Positions 1 to 8,920 of a stretch of 64,000 bases of DNA are shown here, in pieces (position 1 is the stretch's first letter; each line of letters begins with the position of its first letter). Under the pieces are notes generated by a model. It saw nothing but the letters and a program-made list of their open reading frames with translations, was not told the origin of the DNA and did no database searches. This DNA comes from Streptomyces sp. CoH27 (GTDB lineage Bacteria > Actinomycetota > Actinomycetes > Streptomycetales > Streptomycetaceae): the NCBI RefSeq assembly GCF_020181035.1, contig NZ_JAIQYY010000009.1:186001-250000 (forward strand), written 5' to 3'. The position numbers and the translations under genes are program-made.

Positions 1-132
1 TGGGTGAGGGGAGAGTGTGAACTCCCGTACGCGGATTGACAGATTGACGTGATGAGTAACACGGTCCGAAATGTCCGCATCGAGTGCACTTACTCACAAC
101 GCCTTCACGCCGGTCGGCATATGCTTCACAGC

Positions 133-306
133 ATGTCCACCACTGTTGAAGCCGCCCCCGAGCGATCGGCCGCGGAGGTCAACGAGGAGATCAGGGCCCT
201 GTGGCGCCGGTCGGGCGGGACACTGACCACCGAGCAGCGCGCGCAGTACCAGCGCCTCGTGATGGAGTGGGCCGCCGCGGCCCCGCGATCGCAGCGAGCG
301 GCCTGA
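133..306 (+). CDS. Small hypothetical protein (57 aa)
   Basis: A short acidic-then-basic protein of unknown function. I chose the ATG at 133 because the encoded MSTTVEAAP start gives a compact protein; an in-frame upstream ATG at 49 would add 28 residues of low coding character. The middle (residues about 10 to 45) reads as amphipathic helix with several Arg and Glu residues and ends in an Ala/Arg tail. No membrane segment or signal peptide is visible. A strong hairpin lies about 30 bases after the stop, so it is probably a monocistronic transcript. It could be a small regulator, but nothing in the sequence shows that. Confidence 0.55.
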   Translation: MSTTVEAAPERSAAEVNEEIRALWRRSGGTLTTEQRAQYQRLVMEWAAAAPRSQRAA

Positions 307-338
307 CCGGCCTCGCGCGGACCGCGCCGTAACCTCCA

Positions 339-364
339 GGGCACCCGTGACCGCACGGGTGCCC
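339..364 (+). terminator. Hairpin terminator after the 57-aa gene
   Basis: Perfect 10-bp inverted repeat, GGGCACCCGT and ACGGGTGCCC, with a 6-base loop, followed by TTGT. It sits between the small gene and the convergent protease gene, so it may serve both directions. Confidence 0.6.
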
Positions 365-370
365 TTGTCG

Positions 371-417
371 TAACCGCCGTAAACCGCCGTAACCGCCGTA
401 ACCGCCGTAACCGCCGT
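371..417. repeat. 9-bp tandem repeat CCGCCGTAA
   Basis: About five near-perfect copies of CCGCCGTAA lie between the terminator and the 3' end of the protease gene. Each unit contains TAA, so the array is not an open coding repeat in that frame. Confidence 0.7.
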
Positions 418-421
418 CTCG

Positions 422-1828
422 TCAGCCCCAGGTCGCCGAGTAGTACCGCTGATAGGCCTTGCGGTCCTGCTCGGCTCGGATGTATCGGGTGGCGACGAGC
501 GCGATCAGACTGCCCGCGATGACCAGCAGCCCCGGACCGATGTTCCGGGTGTCCGTCAGCCGGGCCAGCAGCGTTTCGTTCTGGCCGCCGGACACCGGCG
601 CCGCCGAGCCCGGCGAGACCGCGCTCGGCGCGATCGCGGCCTGCGTGGCCGCGGGGGAGGGAGCGGCGCTCTGGGCGGTGCCGCCGGAGTTCTGGGCGTT
701 CCGGGCGTTCTGGGCGGCGGCGCTCTGGGCCGACACGATGAGCTTGACGTTCAACGCCGCCATCGCCTTCGTGACCGGCTGGAAGAACGTCGTCCCGCCC
801 GCCGTGCAGTCCCCGCTGCCGCCCGAGGTGACACCGAGCGCGATGCCGTCGGAGAACAGCGGGCCGCCGCTGTCGCCGGGCTCGGCACACACATTCGTCT
901 GGATGAGCCCGGTGACCGTGCCCTCGGGGTAGTTGACGGTGGCGTTCAGCGCGGTGACCGTCCCGTCGTGCAGACCGCTGGTGCTGCCGCTGCGGAACAC
1001 CCGCTGCCCCACCTGCGCATCGGCCGCCCCCGTGATCCGCACCCCGTTGCCGCCGCCGATCGCGACGACGTCGGCGCCGTCACCGGCCGTGCCGGAGGCG
1101 TACTTCACGAGCGAGAAGTCGTTGCCGGGGAAGGTGCTGCTCACCGTCTGCCCCAGCTGCCGGTTGCCCTGGTTGTCGGCGAACCAGGTGGATCCGGCCG
1201 GACCGCAGTGCCCGGCGGTGAGGATGAAGGCGCTCTGCCCGTCGGTCACGTTGAACCCCGCCGAGCAGCGGCCGCCGGTCGACAGGATCGGCTGGGCGCC
1301 GTTCAGCCGTGTGGTGAAGGTGCCCTTCGTACGCTCCATCCGCACGAAGTCGCCTATTTTCGCGGTCAGATGGCTCATCCGGGACCAGTCGTCCCGGGAG
1401 ACCGTGCTGTCCGCGCTCACCATGACCTGGTTGGTCCGGTAGTCCACCGCCCACGCGGTGCCCGCCACCCGGGGTGCCGAACGCAGCGCGGCCGTGGCCG
1501 ACTTGAGCTCGTCCATGCTGTGCGCGACGACCTTGGCCTCGGCCCCCGCGCCGCGCACCGCCAGTGCCGCCGCGTCGTCGGTCACCGCCACCACCGGCCG
1601 CCCGTCGGCGCCGATCCAGCTGCCCGCCGTACGTGCCGTGCCGAGCCGCGCCACCAGCGCGGCGCCGGTGTCCCCGGTACCGGTGGGGGCGGCCAGGGCT
1701 CTCACGGCGGCCGGAGGTGTCTCGCTCGCCATGGCCGCCTGGGTGACCATCGCGCCCCCCAGAAGGAGTCCGCCGACCGCCGCCAGGCGTGTCACTCGCC
1801 GGACGATGCGTCGTCGTGCGTGCCGCAT
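422..1828 (-). CDS. Membrane-anchored trypsin-like (S1) serine protease
   Basis: A chymotrypsin/streptogrisin-fold protease of 468 aa. An Arg-rich n-region and hydrophobic stretch (residues 12-33) form a signal peptide, followed by a propeptide-like region up to about 185. The catalytic triad is readable: His207 in TAGHC, Asp237 in NDFSLVK and Ser320 in GDSGGP. Cys pairs near 188/208 and 314/341 fit family disulfides. After the protease domain comes an Ala/Ser/Pro/Gln-rich linker (about 365-425), then one membrane helix (about 431-447) and a short basic tail, so the enzyme is probably tethered outside the cell membrane rather than released. I chose the start at 1828 (MRHARRR) because GGGAG precedes it; the in-frame codon at 1861 adds 11 residues. 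Substrate cannot be told from sequence. Confidence 0.88.
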   Translation of the reverse strand: MRHARRRIVRRVTRLAAVGGLLLGGAMVTQAAMASETPPAAVRALAAPTGTGDTGAALVARLGTARTAGSWIGADGRPVVAVTDDAAALAVRGAGAEAKVVAHSMDELKSATAALRSAPRVAGTAWAVDYRTNQVMVSADSTVSRDDWSRMSHLTAKIGDFVRMERTKGTFTTRLNGAQPILSTGGRCSAGFNVTDGQSAFILTAGHCGPAGSTWFADNQGNRQLGQTVSSTFPGNDFSLVKYASGTAGDGADVVAIGGGNGVRITGAADAQVGQRVFRSGSTSGLHDGTVTALNATVNYPEGTVTGLIQTNVCAEPGDSGGPLFSDGIALGVTSGGSGDCTAGGTTFFQPVTKAMAALNVKLIVSAQSAAAQNARNAQNSGGTAQSAAPSPAATQAAIAPSAVSPGSAAPVSGGQNETLLARLTDTRNIGPGLLVIAGSLIALVATRYIRAEQDRKAYQRYYSATWG

Positions 1829-1984
1829 GCATGGCTCCCGAAGCCGAACCCGAACGCGCACCGCCCGTACCGGCAGCGCGAGACCCCCGGCTCATCGGGG
1901 GGCCGCACTCCCATACGGGAGTCACGGCCCCGGCGTTCAGCGGAATCGGCGCCGCCCTGCGGGTGAGGGACGTTCCGCCGCCAC

Positions 1985-2036
1985 CGCAACCCCGCCCGGA
2001 GCGCACGCCCCGCAACCCCGCCCGGAGCGTACGCCC
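1985..2036. repeat. Two tandem 26-bp repeats
   Basis: Two adjacent 26-bp units starting CGCAACCCCGCCCGG differ at one base (CGCACG against CGTACG). Degenerate partial copies continue to about 2090. The surrounding 1829-2113 segment holds no convincing gene. Confidence 0.65.
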
Positions 2037-2113
2037 CGGCAACCCACCCGGGCGTGCGGTCGCCACGGCAACCCCGCCCGGCCGTTCGGCTGCCCCGGCG
2101 TTCCGGCGCCGGC

Positions 2114-2566
2114 TCAGCCCTTGCGGGCCACCCCGCCGTACATGGCGACCTCCTCCGGCTCGGCCCCGTGCGGGTGCTCCGGGCGCCGGCGCGAGCACGA
2201 CACCACACCCGGTTCCAGCAGGTCGAGGCCATCGAAGAACCGGGCCACGGCCTCGGGCGTGCGCTGGGTCGGCTGCGGGGCCGTTCTCGTTTCAGAATGT
2301 CACCGTCTCGTCCAGGAACTGCCGGAACCCCGCCTCGGCGACCAGACGGCGCACGGCACGGCCGAGGAAGAGCCGGTCGGCGCGCGCGTACTCCCCGATG
2401 CCCGGGTGCAGTTGGCGTATCCGGCCGTCGGCCGCGCGGTCGACCTCGTAGGTGTCCTTGCCGGCGAGTCAGTAGTTACAGATCCGGGCGGTGTGCGGCT
2501 GACTGGTGTCGATGCGGCTGCGCAGCGACGCGGCCACGTCGTCGGTGGCTGCCGGGTTGACGGTCA
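2114..2566 (-). pseudogene. Decayed DUF574-type SAM-dependent methyltransferase
   Basis: Remnant of the actinobacterial DUF574 (SAM-dependent methyltransferase) family. Reading leftward from a GTG at 2566, the frame gives the family N-terminus (RIDTSQPHTARICNY), then an in-frame TGA, then LAGKDTYEVDR and a stretch ending FRQFLDETVTF before another stop. After a short gap the family C-terminus follows, with FFDGLDLLEPGVV and AMYGGVARKG up to the stop at 2114. The central SAM-binding part is missing, so besides the nonsense codon there has been an internal deletion. Intact family members are about 260-280 aa. This gene cannot make an active enzyme. Family recognition is from memory of the motifs. 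Confidence 0.8.
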
Positions 2567-2740
2567 CGTGGGTCAGCTCCTGGATGCCTGAGAAGAGCAG
2601 GACGAGAGGCCGGAGAAAGGCCGGACGGGCGGCGCGTTCACACCGCTCAAGACGCAATCCGGACGCACGAGTTGATCATTGCCGGGCACCCCGGTCCTCC
2701 GCCGTTCCCTCTCCTGCCCCGGCCGCCTATCGTGAGCCCC

Positions 2741-3934
2741 ATGACCGGCACCCCGCACGACTCCTCTGGCTGTCCGGACCCGCTGCGCGCCCTCGACCTG
2801 GAGCGGCTGCGCCGCCGTACGAGCATGAAGTGGCGCACCTATCCCGAGGACGTGCTGCCGCTGTGGGTGGCCGAGATGGATGTCCCCCTCGCCGAACCGG
2901 TGGTCCGTGCCGTCACCGACGCGCTCGCCCTCGGCGACACCGGGTACCCTGCCGGCAGCGCCTATGCCGAGGCGCTGGCCGCGTTCGCCGCCGACCGCTG
3001 GGTCTGGGACGGGATCGCGATCGAGCGCACCGCGATCGTTCCTGACGTGATGCTCGGTGTGGTCGAGATGATCAAACTGGTCACCGGGCCCGGCGATCCG
3101 GTGATCGTCAACCCGCCGGTGTACCCGCCGTTCTTCCAGTTCATCGGCCACATGGACCGCAAGGTGGTCGAGGCCCCGCTCGGTGCCGGGCTGCGCCTCG
3201 ATCCGGCCGCCCTGGAGGAGACGTTCCGGGTGGCGACCGCCTCCACCGGCCGCGCCGCCTTCCTGCTGTGCAGCCCGCACAACCCCACCGGCACCGTCCA
3301 CACCGCGCAGGAGCTGGCCGCCGTCGCAGCCCTCGCCGAGCGGTACGGCGTTCGGGTCGTCGCGGACGAGATCCACGCCCCGCTCGTCGCCCCTGGCGTG
3401 CCCTTCGTGCCGTATCTGAGCGTGCCCGGCGCCGAGCGCGGCCTGTCCCTGATGTCCGCCTCCAAGGGCTGGAACCTGGCCGGCCTCAAGGCCGCCCTCG
3501 CCCTTGCCGGACCGAAGGCCGCCGCCGACCTCGACCGGATGCCCGAGGAGGTCAGCCACGGCCCCAGCCACCTCGGCGTCATCGCCCACACGGCCGCCCT
3601 GCGCGACGGCACCGGCTGGCTGGACGCCCTGCTGACCGGCCTCGACACCAACCGGCGCCTGCTCGCCGCCCTCCTCGCCGAGCACCTGCCCGCGCTCCGC
3701 CTCCACCCGGCCGAGGCCACCTATCTGGCCTGGCTCGACTGCCGTGCCCTCGGCCTCGGCGACGATCCCGCGCAGGTCTTCCTGGACCGCGGCCGGGTCG
3801 CCGTCAACTCCGGTCTGCCGTTCGGCACCGGCGGCGCTGGGCACGTACGGCTGAACCTGGCGACCTCGCCGGAGATCCTCACCGAGGGCGTCCGGCGGAT
3901 GGCGGCGGCCCTGCCCGCACCGGGTGGCTCCTAG
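2741..3934 (+). CDS. MalY/PatB-type PLP aminotransferase (cystathionine beta-lyase-like)
   Basis: A fold-type I PLP enzyme of 397 aa, the usual length for the MalY/PatB group. Features seen: LPLWVAEMD near residue 40, typical of this group; NPPVYPPF at 124-131; CSPHNPTG at 177-184; DEIH at 209-212; and SASKGWN with the probable PLP lysine at K242. Enzymes of this group cleave C-S bonds such as that in cystathionine, or act as aminotransferases; the substrate here is not shown by sequence. It is cytoplasmic, with no signal peptide. I took the ATG at 2741 because homology-like sequence begins shortly after; an in-frame start at 2672 would add a Pro-rich stretch. The next gene starts 10 bases after the stop, so the two may be cotranscribed. 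Confidence 0.88.
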   Translation: MTGTPHDSSGCPDPLRALDLERLRRRTSMKWRTYPEDVLPLWVAEMDVPLAEPVVRAVTDALALGDTGYPAGSAYAEALAAFAADRWVWDGIAIERTAIVPDVMLGVVEMIKLVTGPGDPVIVNPPVYPPFFQFIGHMDRKVVEAPLGAGLRLDPAALEETFRVATASTGRAAFLLCSPHNPTGTVHTAQELAAVAALAERYGVRVVADEIHAPLVAPGVPFVPYLSVPGAERGLSLMSASKGWNLAGLKAALALAGPKAAADLDRMPEEVSHGPSHLGVIAHTAALRDGTGWLDALLTGLDTNRRLLAALLAEHLPALRLHPAEATYLAWLDCRALGLGDDPAQVFLDRGRVAVNSGLPFGTGGAGHVRLNLATSPEILTEGVRRMAAALPAPGGS

Positions 3935-3944
3935 ACTGCCGGGC

Positions 3945-4331
3945 ATGGACGACACACGGCTGGACCGACTCGGCTCCGGCAAATATCTGCTGGTGACCAG
4001 CTATCGCAAGAACGGCGCCCCGGTCGCCACCCCGGTGTGGGTGGTCCGGGACGGGGACACCCTCGGGGTCTGGACGGCCGCCGACAGTTTCAAGGTCAAG
4101 CGGATCCGGCGCCGCCCCGACGTTCTCGTCGGCCCCTGCGACCTGCGCGGCAACCCCACCGGCGACCAGCTGCCGGCCACCGCCGCGATCGCCGACGCGG
4201 CCACCACCGCCCGCTACCGGGGCCTGATCACCCGCAAGTACGGCATCCTCGGCCGCCTCACCCTGCTCGGCAGCCGGCTGCGGCGCGGCCTGGACGGCAC
4301 GGTCGGGATCCGGGTGACCCTCACGGACTGA
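3945..4331 (+). CDS. PPOX-class F420-dependent oxidoreductase (split beta-barrel)
   Basis: A 128-aa protein of the pyridoxamine-phosphate-oxidase-like, F420-binding family common in actinomycetes. It begins with LGSGKYLLVTSYRKNGAPV, followed by TPVWVV and LGVWTAADSFKVKRIRR, which is the usual pattern of the flavin/F420-binding split barrel, then the LVGPCDLRGNPTG stretch. It is cytoplasmic and lies 10 bases downstream of the aminotransferase gene, so it is probably in the same transcript. Members reduce varied substrates; no specific reaction can be assigned. Confidence 0.82.
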   Translation: MDDTRLDRLGSGKYLLVTSYRKNGAPVATPVWVVRDGDTLGVWTAADSFKVKRIRRRPDVLVGPCDLRGNPTGDQLPATAAIADAATTARYRGLITRKYGILGRLTLLGSRLRRGLDGTVGIRVTLTD

Positions 4332-4363
4332 CCGCGGCGAGGGCCACCCGGACAGAGGAGCTG

Positions 4364-7123
4364 CTACGACGCGTCCAGCACCGACCCGGTCAGCACCAGC
4401 CCGCCGTCCTTCGGCTCACCGGTGTTCATGTCGGTCTGCTGGAACCGCACCGACTCGGCCGGTTCCTTCACCTTGTCCTTGACCGTGGGCACGGTGATGT
4501 CCACGCTCGTCTTCCCCGCAGGGACGTCCACCCACAGGTAGATCCCGGCCTTTGACAGCGGACGCTCCGGATCGGGCTTCACTCCGGCGGTCTCCTGAAG
4601 CCAGCGCGCCGAGACGTCCTTCGTGGACAGCTCCGGACCGGTGCCGGGCGGCACCGCGGTGAACATCGCGCTCATGCCCACGTCCACCGCCTGCGACAGC
4701 GACAGCCGCCACGTCAGGGACTTCCCCTCGGTGACCCGGTCGGCGACCGGTGTGACGGTCATCGTCGGCGCCGGATCGTCGTCGTGGACCGTGATCCCGC
4801 CCCGGTAGGAGCCGACGACCGCCCCGTGCACCGCCTTGACCAGGACGTCGTGCGACACATCGGGGCCGTAGCGCGTGTTGCCCTTCACCTCGACCGGTAC
4901 GTCGATGTCGTGACCGCCCGGACGCACCGTCACCAGCCGGTCCTTCGCCGTGCCGGTGGCCGGGTCGACGACGTACACCCGGACCTGTCCGCTGCCGTGG
5001 CCGGTCACCTGGACCGGAACGCGGTAGGTGCGCACACCCGAGTCGCCTTCGGCGACCGTCATCCGGCCGATGTCCACGCGGGGCAGCGCGGCCGCCCGCA
5101 CCGCCGGTGTCCCCGGCCGCCAGCCCCACGCGTCCATCAGCCAGGCCTGCCCGGCCGCCGAACGCGACGTCAGTTCAAGGGACTTCACCGAGCCGAGCGC
5201 GAACCGCCCGCGCGTGGCCGCAGTCAGCGGCACCCGGAACTCGCGCGCCCAGTACGACGCGGTGCGCCCGCTGCCGGGCAGTCCGTCGGCCCGCACCCGG
5301 CCCAGCGTCACCTTCCGGCCGGCGGTGTCGGTGAGGGACACATCCAGCTGGGTGCCCCGGGAGTTCGGCGGCACGAACAGCCGCAGCGCCAGCGCCTCGG
5401 AGCCCTTCAGCGACACCGGGTGCGAGGTGCTCACCCGGGCAAGGGCACCGGTGCGCGTCCAGCGCAGCGCGATCGTGTGCCGGCCCGTCTCCCGGTCGGT
5501 CTCCCACGGCGCGAAGTGTGGCGAGGCGCCCGCCGCGCGCCTGTCCAGACACGCCTCGCCCGGGCTGGGGTTCACCGCGTCGCACAGCCGGGCGCCCGTC
5601 ACCGACACCCCGCCGTCCGGCAGGAACCCGGCCCCTCGGCGCGCCCCCACCGCATGGCTCAGGACGCGCGCCGGATCCGCCGACGGCGCCCGTTTCCCGG
5701 AGCCGTCCAGCAGCGGCCGTACCCGGTCGTCACCGGCCAGGAACAGCCGCGCGGCGGCGGCGATGTACGTCGAGCCGGCCCGGTGCTGCTGGTCGGCGGT
5801 GAGCCGGGTCGCCGCGCGCTTGCCGCACACGGGGTCCGGGTGCTGCGGGTCGTCGGAGAAGTCGTCCTCCGAGGGCGCCGCGGACCTGCCGGGCGTCCAC
5901 TCGGAGTTGAAGAAGTTGTGGTCGGCGCCGATGACGTACACGGCGCTGTGCAGCGCGCTGCCGTCGCTGACCGCGCGGGTCCCGTCGACGTACACCTCGC
6001 CCTGCAGGTCGGAGACGTCCCCGTCGCAGCCGGGCAGGACCGTCACCGACGGCACGTCGGGCACCGGGTTCTGACCGAAGACCGTGGGACCGATCAGCAC
6101 CATGCCGCGGACGGACCAGCGGACCGGGCCGTGATAGCCGTCCTGGTCGGCCGGCGGCGGGTAGAGGCTGTCCAGGGCCGCCCGGTTGACGCCCTCGCCG
6201 CCCCGCGAGTGCCCGACGAGCAGCACCCGGGACACATCGGCGCGCGGTGACCGGCGTACGACGGCCGGAGCGGTCTCGGGGTGCGCGGCCCAGTCGGCCC
6301 ACCGGGCCAGGTGCAGCCGCACCAGCGAGGAGCGGGCCTGGGCGCCGCCGTCCTCGGCCGCGAAGTCCTGGCCGTTGATGCCGTCCGCGGAGATCGAGAC
6401 GGTCACATAGCCCTGGGATGCCAGGAGTTGCTGGTCGCGCAGATAGCCGCGGTGGCTGGGCACCGGCTTCCAGCCGGTCTTGCAGGGCCAGTCGCCGCTG
6501 GTCTGCTTGCCCTGGTAGCAGGTGTAGTGGCGGCCGTGCAGGAACAGCGCGAGCGGCCGCTCGCCCGGCGCGCCCACGGGGGCGACGACCACTCCGCGCA
6601 TCTCCACCGGCGCTGAAAGGCCGGGCAGCTTCACCGACGTGAGGCTGTACTCGCCCGTCCTGGTCCGGTACGAGCCGGGCTTGCCCGGGTCGACGGGGTT
6701 CGCGGACAGCGGGGCGGGAGGCTCGGCCGCCGATGTGTCCCCGGTCGTCCTGCGCGAGTCCAACCGCCGTCCGCCGGACCAGACTTGCAGTCCGTGCAGA
6801 TCGCCGGCGCGCTGCCCGTCCAGCGGCAGCCGGAAGCTGTGGCCGTCCCCGCTCGACTGCGGGACTCCCAACAGGCGCCCGTCCGACCGGAATTCGACCC
6901 TGGCGTCACCCATCGGCACCGGCCGGTCCGACCGCCACACCAGCTGCGCCTGCGACCGCCCGCCGGCGATCCGCCAGCCCGGTGGCAGCGTGCCCTCACC
7001 CGATGCCACCAACTCGGCCGTATGCGCCGGTGGTCGGCCTTGGGCGACTGCCGCCCCTGGGGATGCCCCCGCCACCGCGAGCAACGCGGCGGCGGTCACC
7101 CATATGTGCCGGGCACGGACCAC
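4364..7123 (-). CDS. Large secreted alpha/beta hydrolase with C-terminal beta-sandwich region
   Basis: A 919-aa exported protein. A signal peptide occupies about residues 1-27 (ending AAVAQG). The GTG start at 7123 is preceded by GAGGAGGATC, a strong ribosome site. Residues about 180-450 form an alpha/beta hydrolase: LFLHGRHYTC holds the oxyanion-type HG, VLLVGHSRGG carries the probable nucleophile serine, and GADHNFFN is a likely catalytic-His region. A second, lipase-like beta region follows, and the last 250 residues contain two stretches with TV-EGDSG and VTEGKSLTWRL signatures resembling Calx-beta modules, which often bind calcium or glycans. Family members are annotated only as secreted hydrolases or lipases. 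The gene converges on the F420-type gene with only 32 bases between stops. Confidence 0.75.
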   Translation of the reverse strand: MVRARHIWVTAAALLAVAGASPGAAVAQGRPPAHTAELVASGEGTLPPGWRIAGGRSQAQLVWRSDRPVPMGDARVEFRSDGRLLGVPQSSGDGHSFRLPLDGQRAGDLHGLQVWSGGRRLDSRRTTGDTSAAEPPAPLSANPVDPGKPGSYRTRTGEYSLTSVKLPGLSAPVEMRGVVVAPVGAPGERPLALFLHGRHYTCYQGKQTSGDWPCKTGWKPVPSHRGYLRDQQLLASQGYVTVSISADGINGQDFAAEDGGAQARSSLVRLHLARWADWAAHPETAPAVVRRSPRADVSRVLLVGHSRGGEGVNRAALDSLYPPPADQDGYHGPVRWSVRGMVLIGPTVFGQNPVPDVPSVTVLPGCDGDVSDLQGEVYVDGTRAVSDGSALHSAVYVIGADHNFFNSEWTPGRSAAPSEDDFSDDPQHPDPVCGKRAATRLTADQQHRAGSTYIAAAARLFLAGDDRVRPLLDGSGKRAPSADPARVLSHAVGARRGAGFLPDGGVSVTGARLCDAVNPSPGEACLDRRAAGASPHFAPWETDRETGRHTIALRWTRTGALARVSTSHPVSLKGSEALALRLFVPPNSRGTQLDVSLTDTAGRKVTLGRVRADGLPGSGRTASYWAREFRVPLTAATRGRFALGSVKSLELTSRSAAGQAWLMDAWGWRPGTPAVRAAALPRVDIGRMTVAEGDSGVRTYRVPVQVTGHGSGQVRVYVVDPATGTAKDRLVTVRPGGHDIDVPVEVKGNTRYGPDVSHDVLVKAVHGAVVGSYRGGITVHDDDPAPTMTVTPVADRVTEGKSLTWRLSLSQAVDVGMSAMFTAVPPGTGPELSTKDVSARWLQETAGVKPDPERPLSKAGIYLWVDVPAGKTSVDITVPTVKDKVKEPAESVRFQQTDMNTGEPKDGGLVLTGSVLDAS

Positions 7124-7231
7124 TGATCCTCCTCGTACCCCCGACCTCGGGCGTCCCGGCCGTCCCGGGAGCCTCTCGCCCCCGGAGGACGGAACGCGGA
7201 GTCTGTGGGTTGCCTGTGAAGGAGGGGCCGT

Positions 7232-7245
7232 CGATCACGTGATCG
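7232..7245. promoter_or_regulatory. 14-bp palindrome upstream of the secreted hydrolase
   Basis: Perfect palindrome CGATCACGTGATCG about 110 bases upstream of the hydrolase GTG. It may be an operator. No cognate regulator is encoded next to it, so the role is inference only. Confidence 0.35.
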
Positions 7246-7248
7246 AGA

Positions 7249-8352
7249 TCAGGACAACCGGGATCGGCACGCCCGTAGTTGCTCCGCGGACCGCCCGTCG
7301 GCGATCTCGGCCGCCACCAGCCGGCCGATCACGGGCGCGAGCGTCACGGCGGAGTGGGCGACGGCGACGTACACCGAGCCGTCCGAGGTCAGCGGGCCGA
7401 TGAGCGGGCCGCCCGCGGGCACCGGCCGGCCGGCGACCCGCGAGCCGACGACCTGTCAGGCGCCGGTGCCGGTGGCGCCGAGCCCTGCGCAGCGGCCGTT
7501 TCCGGCTCCGGCAGTGTCATGAGCAGCTGTCCCGGCGCCACTTCCCGTACCTCGAAGTCCGGTCCGGCCGCGATGCCGTTGACCAGGCCGGGCGGCGCGG
7601 TCAGCCGGACGTGGCGCTCCGGTGACGCAGTGACCGGGGGGGAGAGAGAGACGCCCAGCGGCGCGCAGAGCGCGTTCACACCCGTACCGGCGGCCGGCAC
7701 CACCCGGTCCGCCGGATGGAAGCCGTCCTCGGTGGCCACACCGGTCACCCGGGCCCCGGCGACCCGCAGCGCCGCCCCGGACACCCCGAGCAGCACCCGG
7801 CCGCCGAGCGCCGGCACCGCCCGGACCAGGGCCTCGGTGACCGCGACCGGATCCACGCCGCCGTCGGAGGGGGTATGGACGGCCGACGGCGGGAGTGCGC
7901 AGCCGGAGTTCGAGCGCCCTGATCCGCTCCGAACCCACCCGTACGACCGCCCCGTCGGCCGCCCTTTCGGCCCGGCCGTCCCCGGACACCCATGTCTCTT
8001 CGGGCCGGCCGTCCCTGGACAGCCATGCCTCTTCGGGCCGGCCGTCCCCGGACAGCCATGCCTCTTCGGGCCGGTCTTCCCCGGGCGGCCACCGCAGCGA
8101 GCCCGTTCAGCGCACCCGTACCCGGGGCAGCTTCGCCTCCAGCCGCCGCCAGTCCGCCAGGACCGACCCGCGCAGGCCGGCCGCGCCGCCGGGCCAGTGA
8201 CCGCCCGCGCCGCCGATCCACGCGAACGAGTCGCCCGTCACCCCCGCGCCGGGCCGCGCCGCTCGCTCCACCAGGGTGACCGGCACCTTCCGGCCCGCCG
8301 GGTGATACGCCACCGATGCCCCCAGCATCCCGGCACCCACGACGGACGACAT
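7249..8352 (-). pseudogene. Decayed DAO-family FAD-dependent oxidoreductase
   Basis: Broken D-amino-acid-oxidase/glycine-oxidase-like gene. From an ATG at 8352 the N-terminus reads VVGAGMLGASVAYH, a Rossmann FAD-binding loop, then VTLVERAARPGAGVTG and SFAWIGG. A TGA at 8107-8109 interrupts the frame where family members have a VRW-type segment. The same frame continues through an 11-residue repeat (DGRPEEAWLS-like) and then shifts. A different frame gives VDPVAVTEALVRAVPALGGRV, and the C-terminus RPVPAGGPLIGPLTSDG with AHSAVTLAP is found in a third stretch ending at 7249. At least one nonsense codon and two frame changes mean no functional enzyme is made. Its 5' end abuts a fragment of an unrelated gene. 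Confidence 0.8.
7984..8082. repeat. Three tandem 33-bp repeats inside the DAO pseudogene
   Basis: Three 33-bp units start with GGACA at 7984, 8017 and 8050 and share CATGYCTCTTCGGGCCGG. The unit is a multiple of three and encodes an 11-residue repeat in the former reading frame, so the array could have grown without shifting frame. Confidence 0.8.
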
Positions 8353-8881
8353 GGCCGTCCTCGTCCGGTACGCGCGCGGAGCCACGATGACCTACCACCT
8401 GACCGCCTACTCCCCGTGGGAGGGCTACCGGGTCATGGTCAACGGCAGCGCCGGCCGGCTGGAGCTGGAGGTCGAGGAGAGCCGCTGGCAGTCACCTGCC
8501 CCGCAGCGCACCGGCGGCAGCGGCGCGCTGCACGGGGACACGGCGGCCCGGCACGCGGGCGGCGTGCGCCTCACGCTGCGCCCGTTGTGGCAGCCTCCGG
8601 CCGACATCCCGCTCAGGACCGCGCACGAGGCACACGGCGGGGGAGACCCGCGGATGCTGGACGCGCTGTTCGGGCCGGTGGACGCGGCCGGCCCCGGTCC
8701 GGGGCCTCGTCCCGTGTACGGCGTCGGTCCCGGTCCGGTTGCCGGTACCGGTACGGCGCCGACGGCCACCGAACGTGATGGTGCGCTGGCTCTCGCCGTC
8801 GGCCTCGCCGCCAACCGTGCGTTCGAGACCGGACGGCCCGTCGGCGTACGGGAGTTGGTGCCGGGCCTGTGGGGCCGGTGA
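8351..8881 (+). pseudogene. C-terminal fragment of a Gfo/Idh/MocA-type oxidoreductase
   Basis: About 176 codons matching only the C-terminal part of a sugar-type NAD(P)-dependent oxidoreductase. Motifs seen are DDMAVLVRY, MTYHLTAYSPWEGYRV and the typical ending ALALAVGLAANRAFETGRPV. The N-terminal Rossmann domain expected in this family (total about 400 aa) is absent: directly upstream lies the divergent DAO pseudogene, whose start codon overlaps this fragment. This is best read as the scar of a deletion that joined two broken genes. A short Gly/Pro-rich stretch (GPGPGPRPVYG) near codon 117 may be a further degenerate expansion. Confidence 0.72.
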
Positions 8882-8920
8882 CGCCGTTGCCGGGCGCCCG
8901 CCCCGGCCCGCCCGGGTGGG

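Noticed and set aside
126-890. 254-aa open frame on the minus strand overlapping the small gene and the protease end
   Set aside because: Arg/Pro/His-rich composition and full overlap with better-supported genes; an artefact of high GC.
2573-3982. 469-aa open frame antisense to the MalY-type gene
   Set aside because: Low-complexity Gly/Val/Gln-rich translation with no motif, whereas the plus-strand frame has complete PLP-enzyme signatures.
4784-6250. 488-aa frame antisense to the secreted hydrolase
   Set aside because: Arg/His-rich shadow of the hydrolase gene, without domain features.
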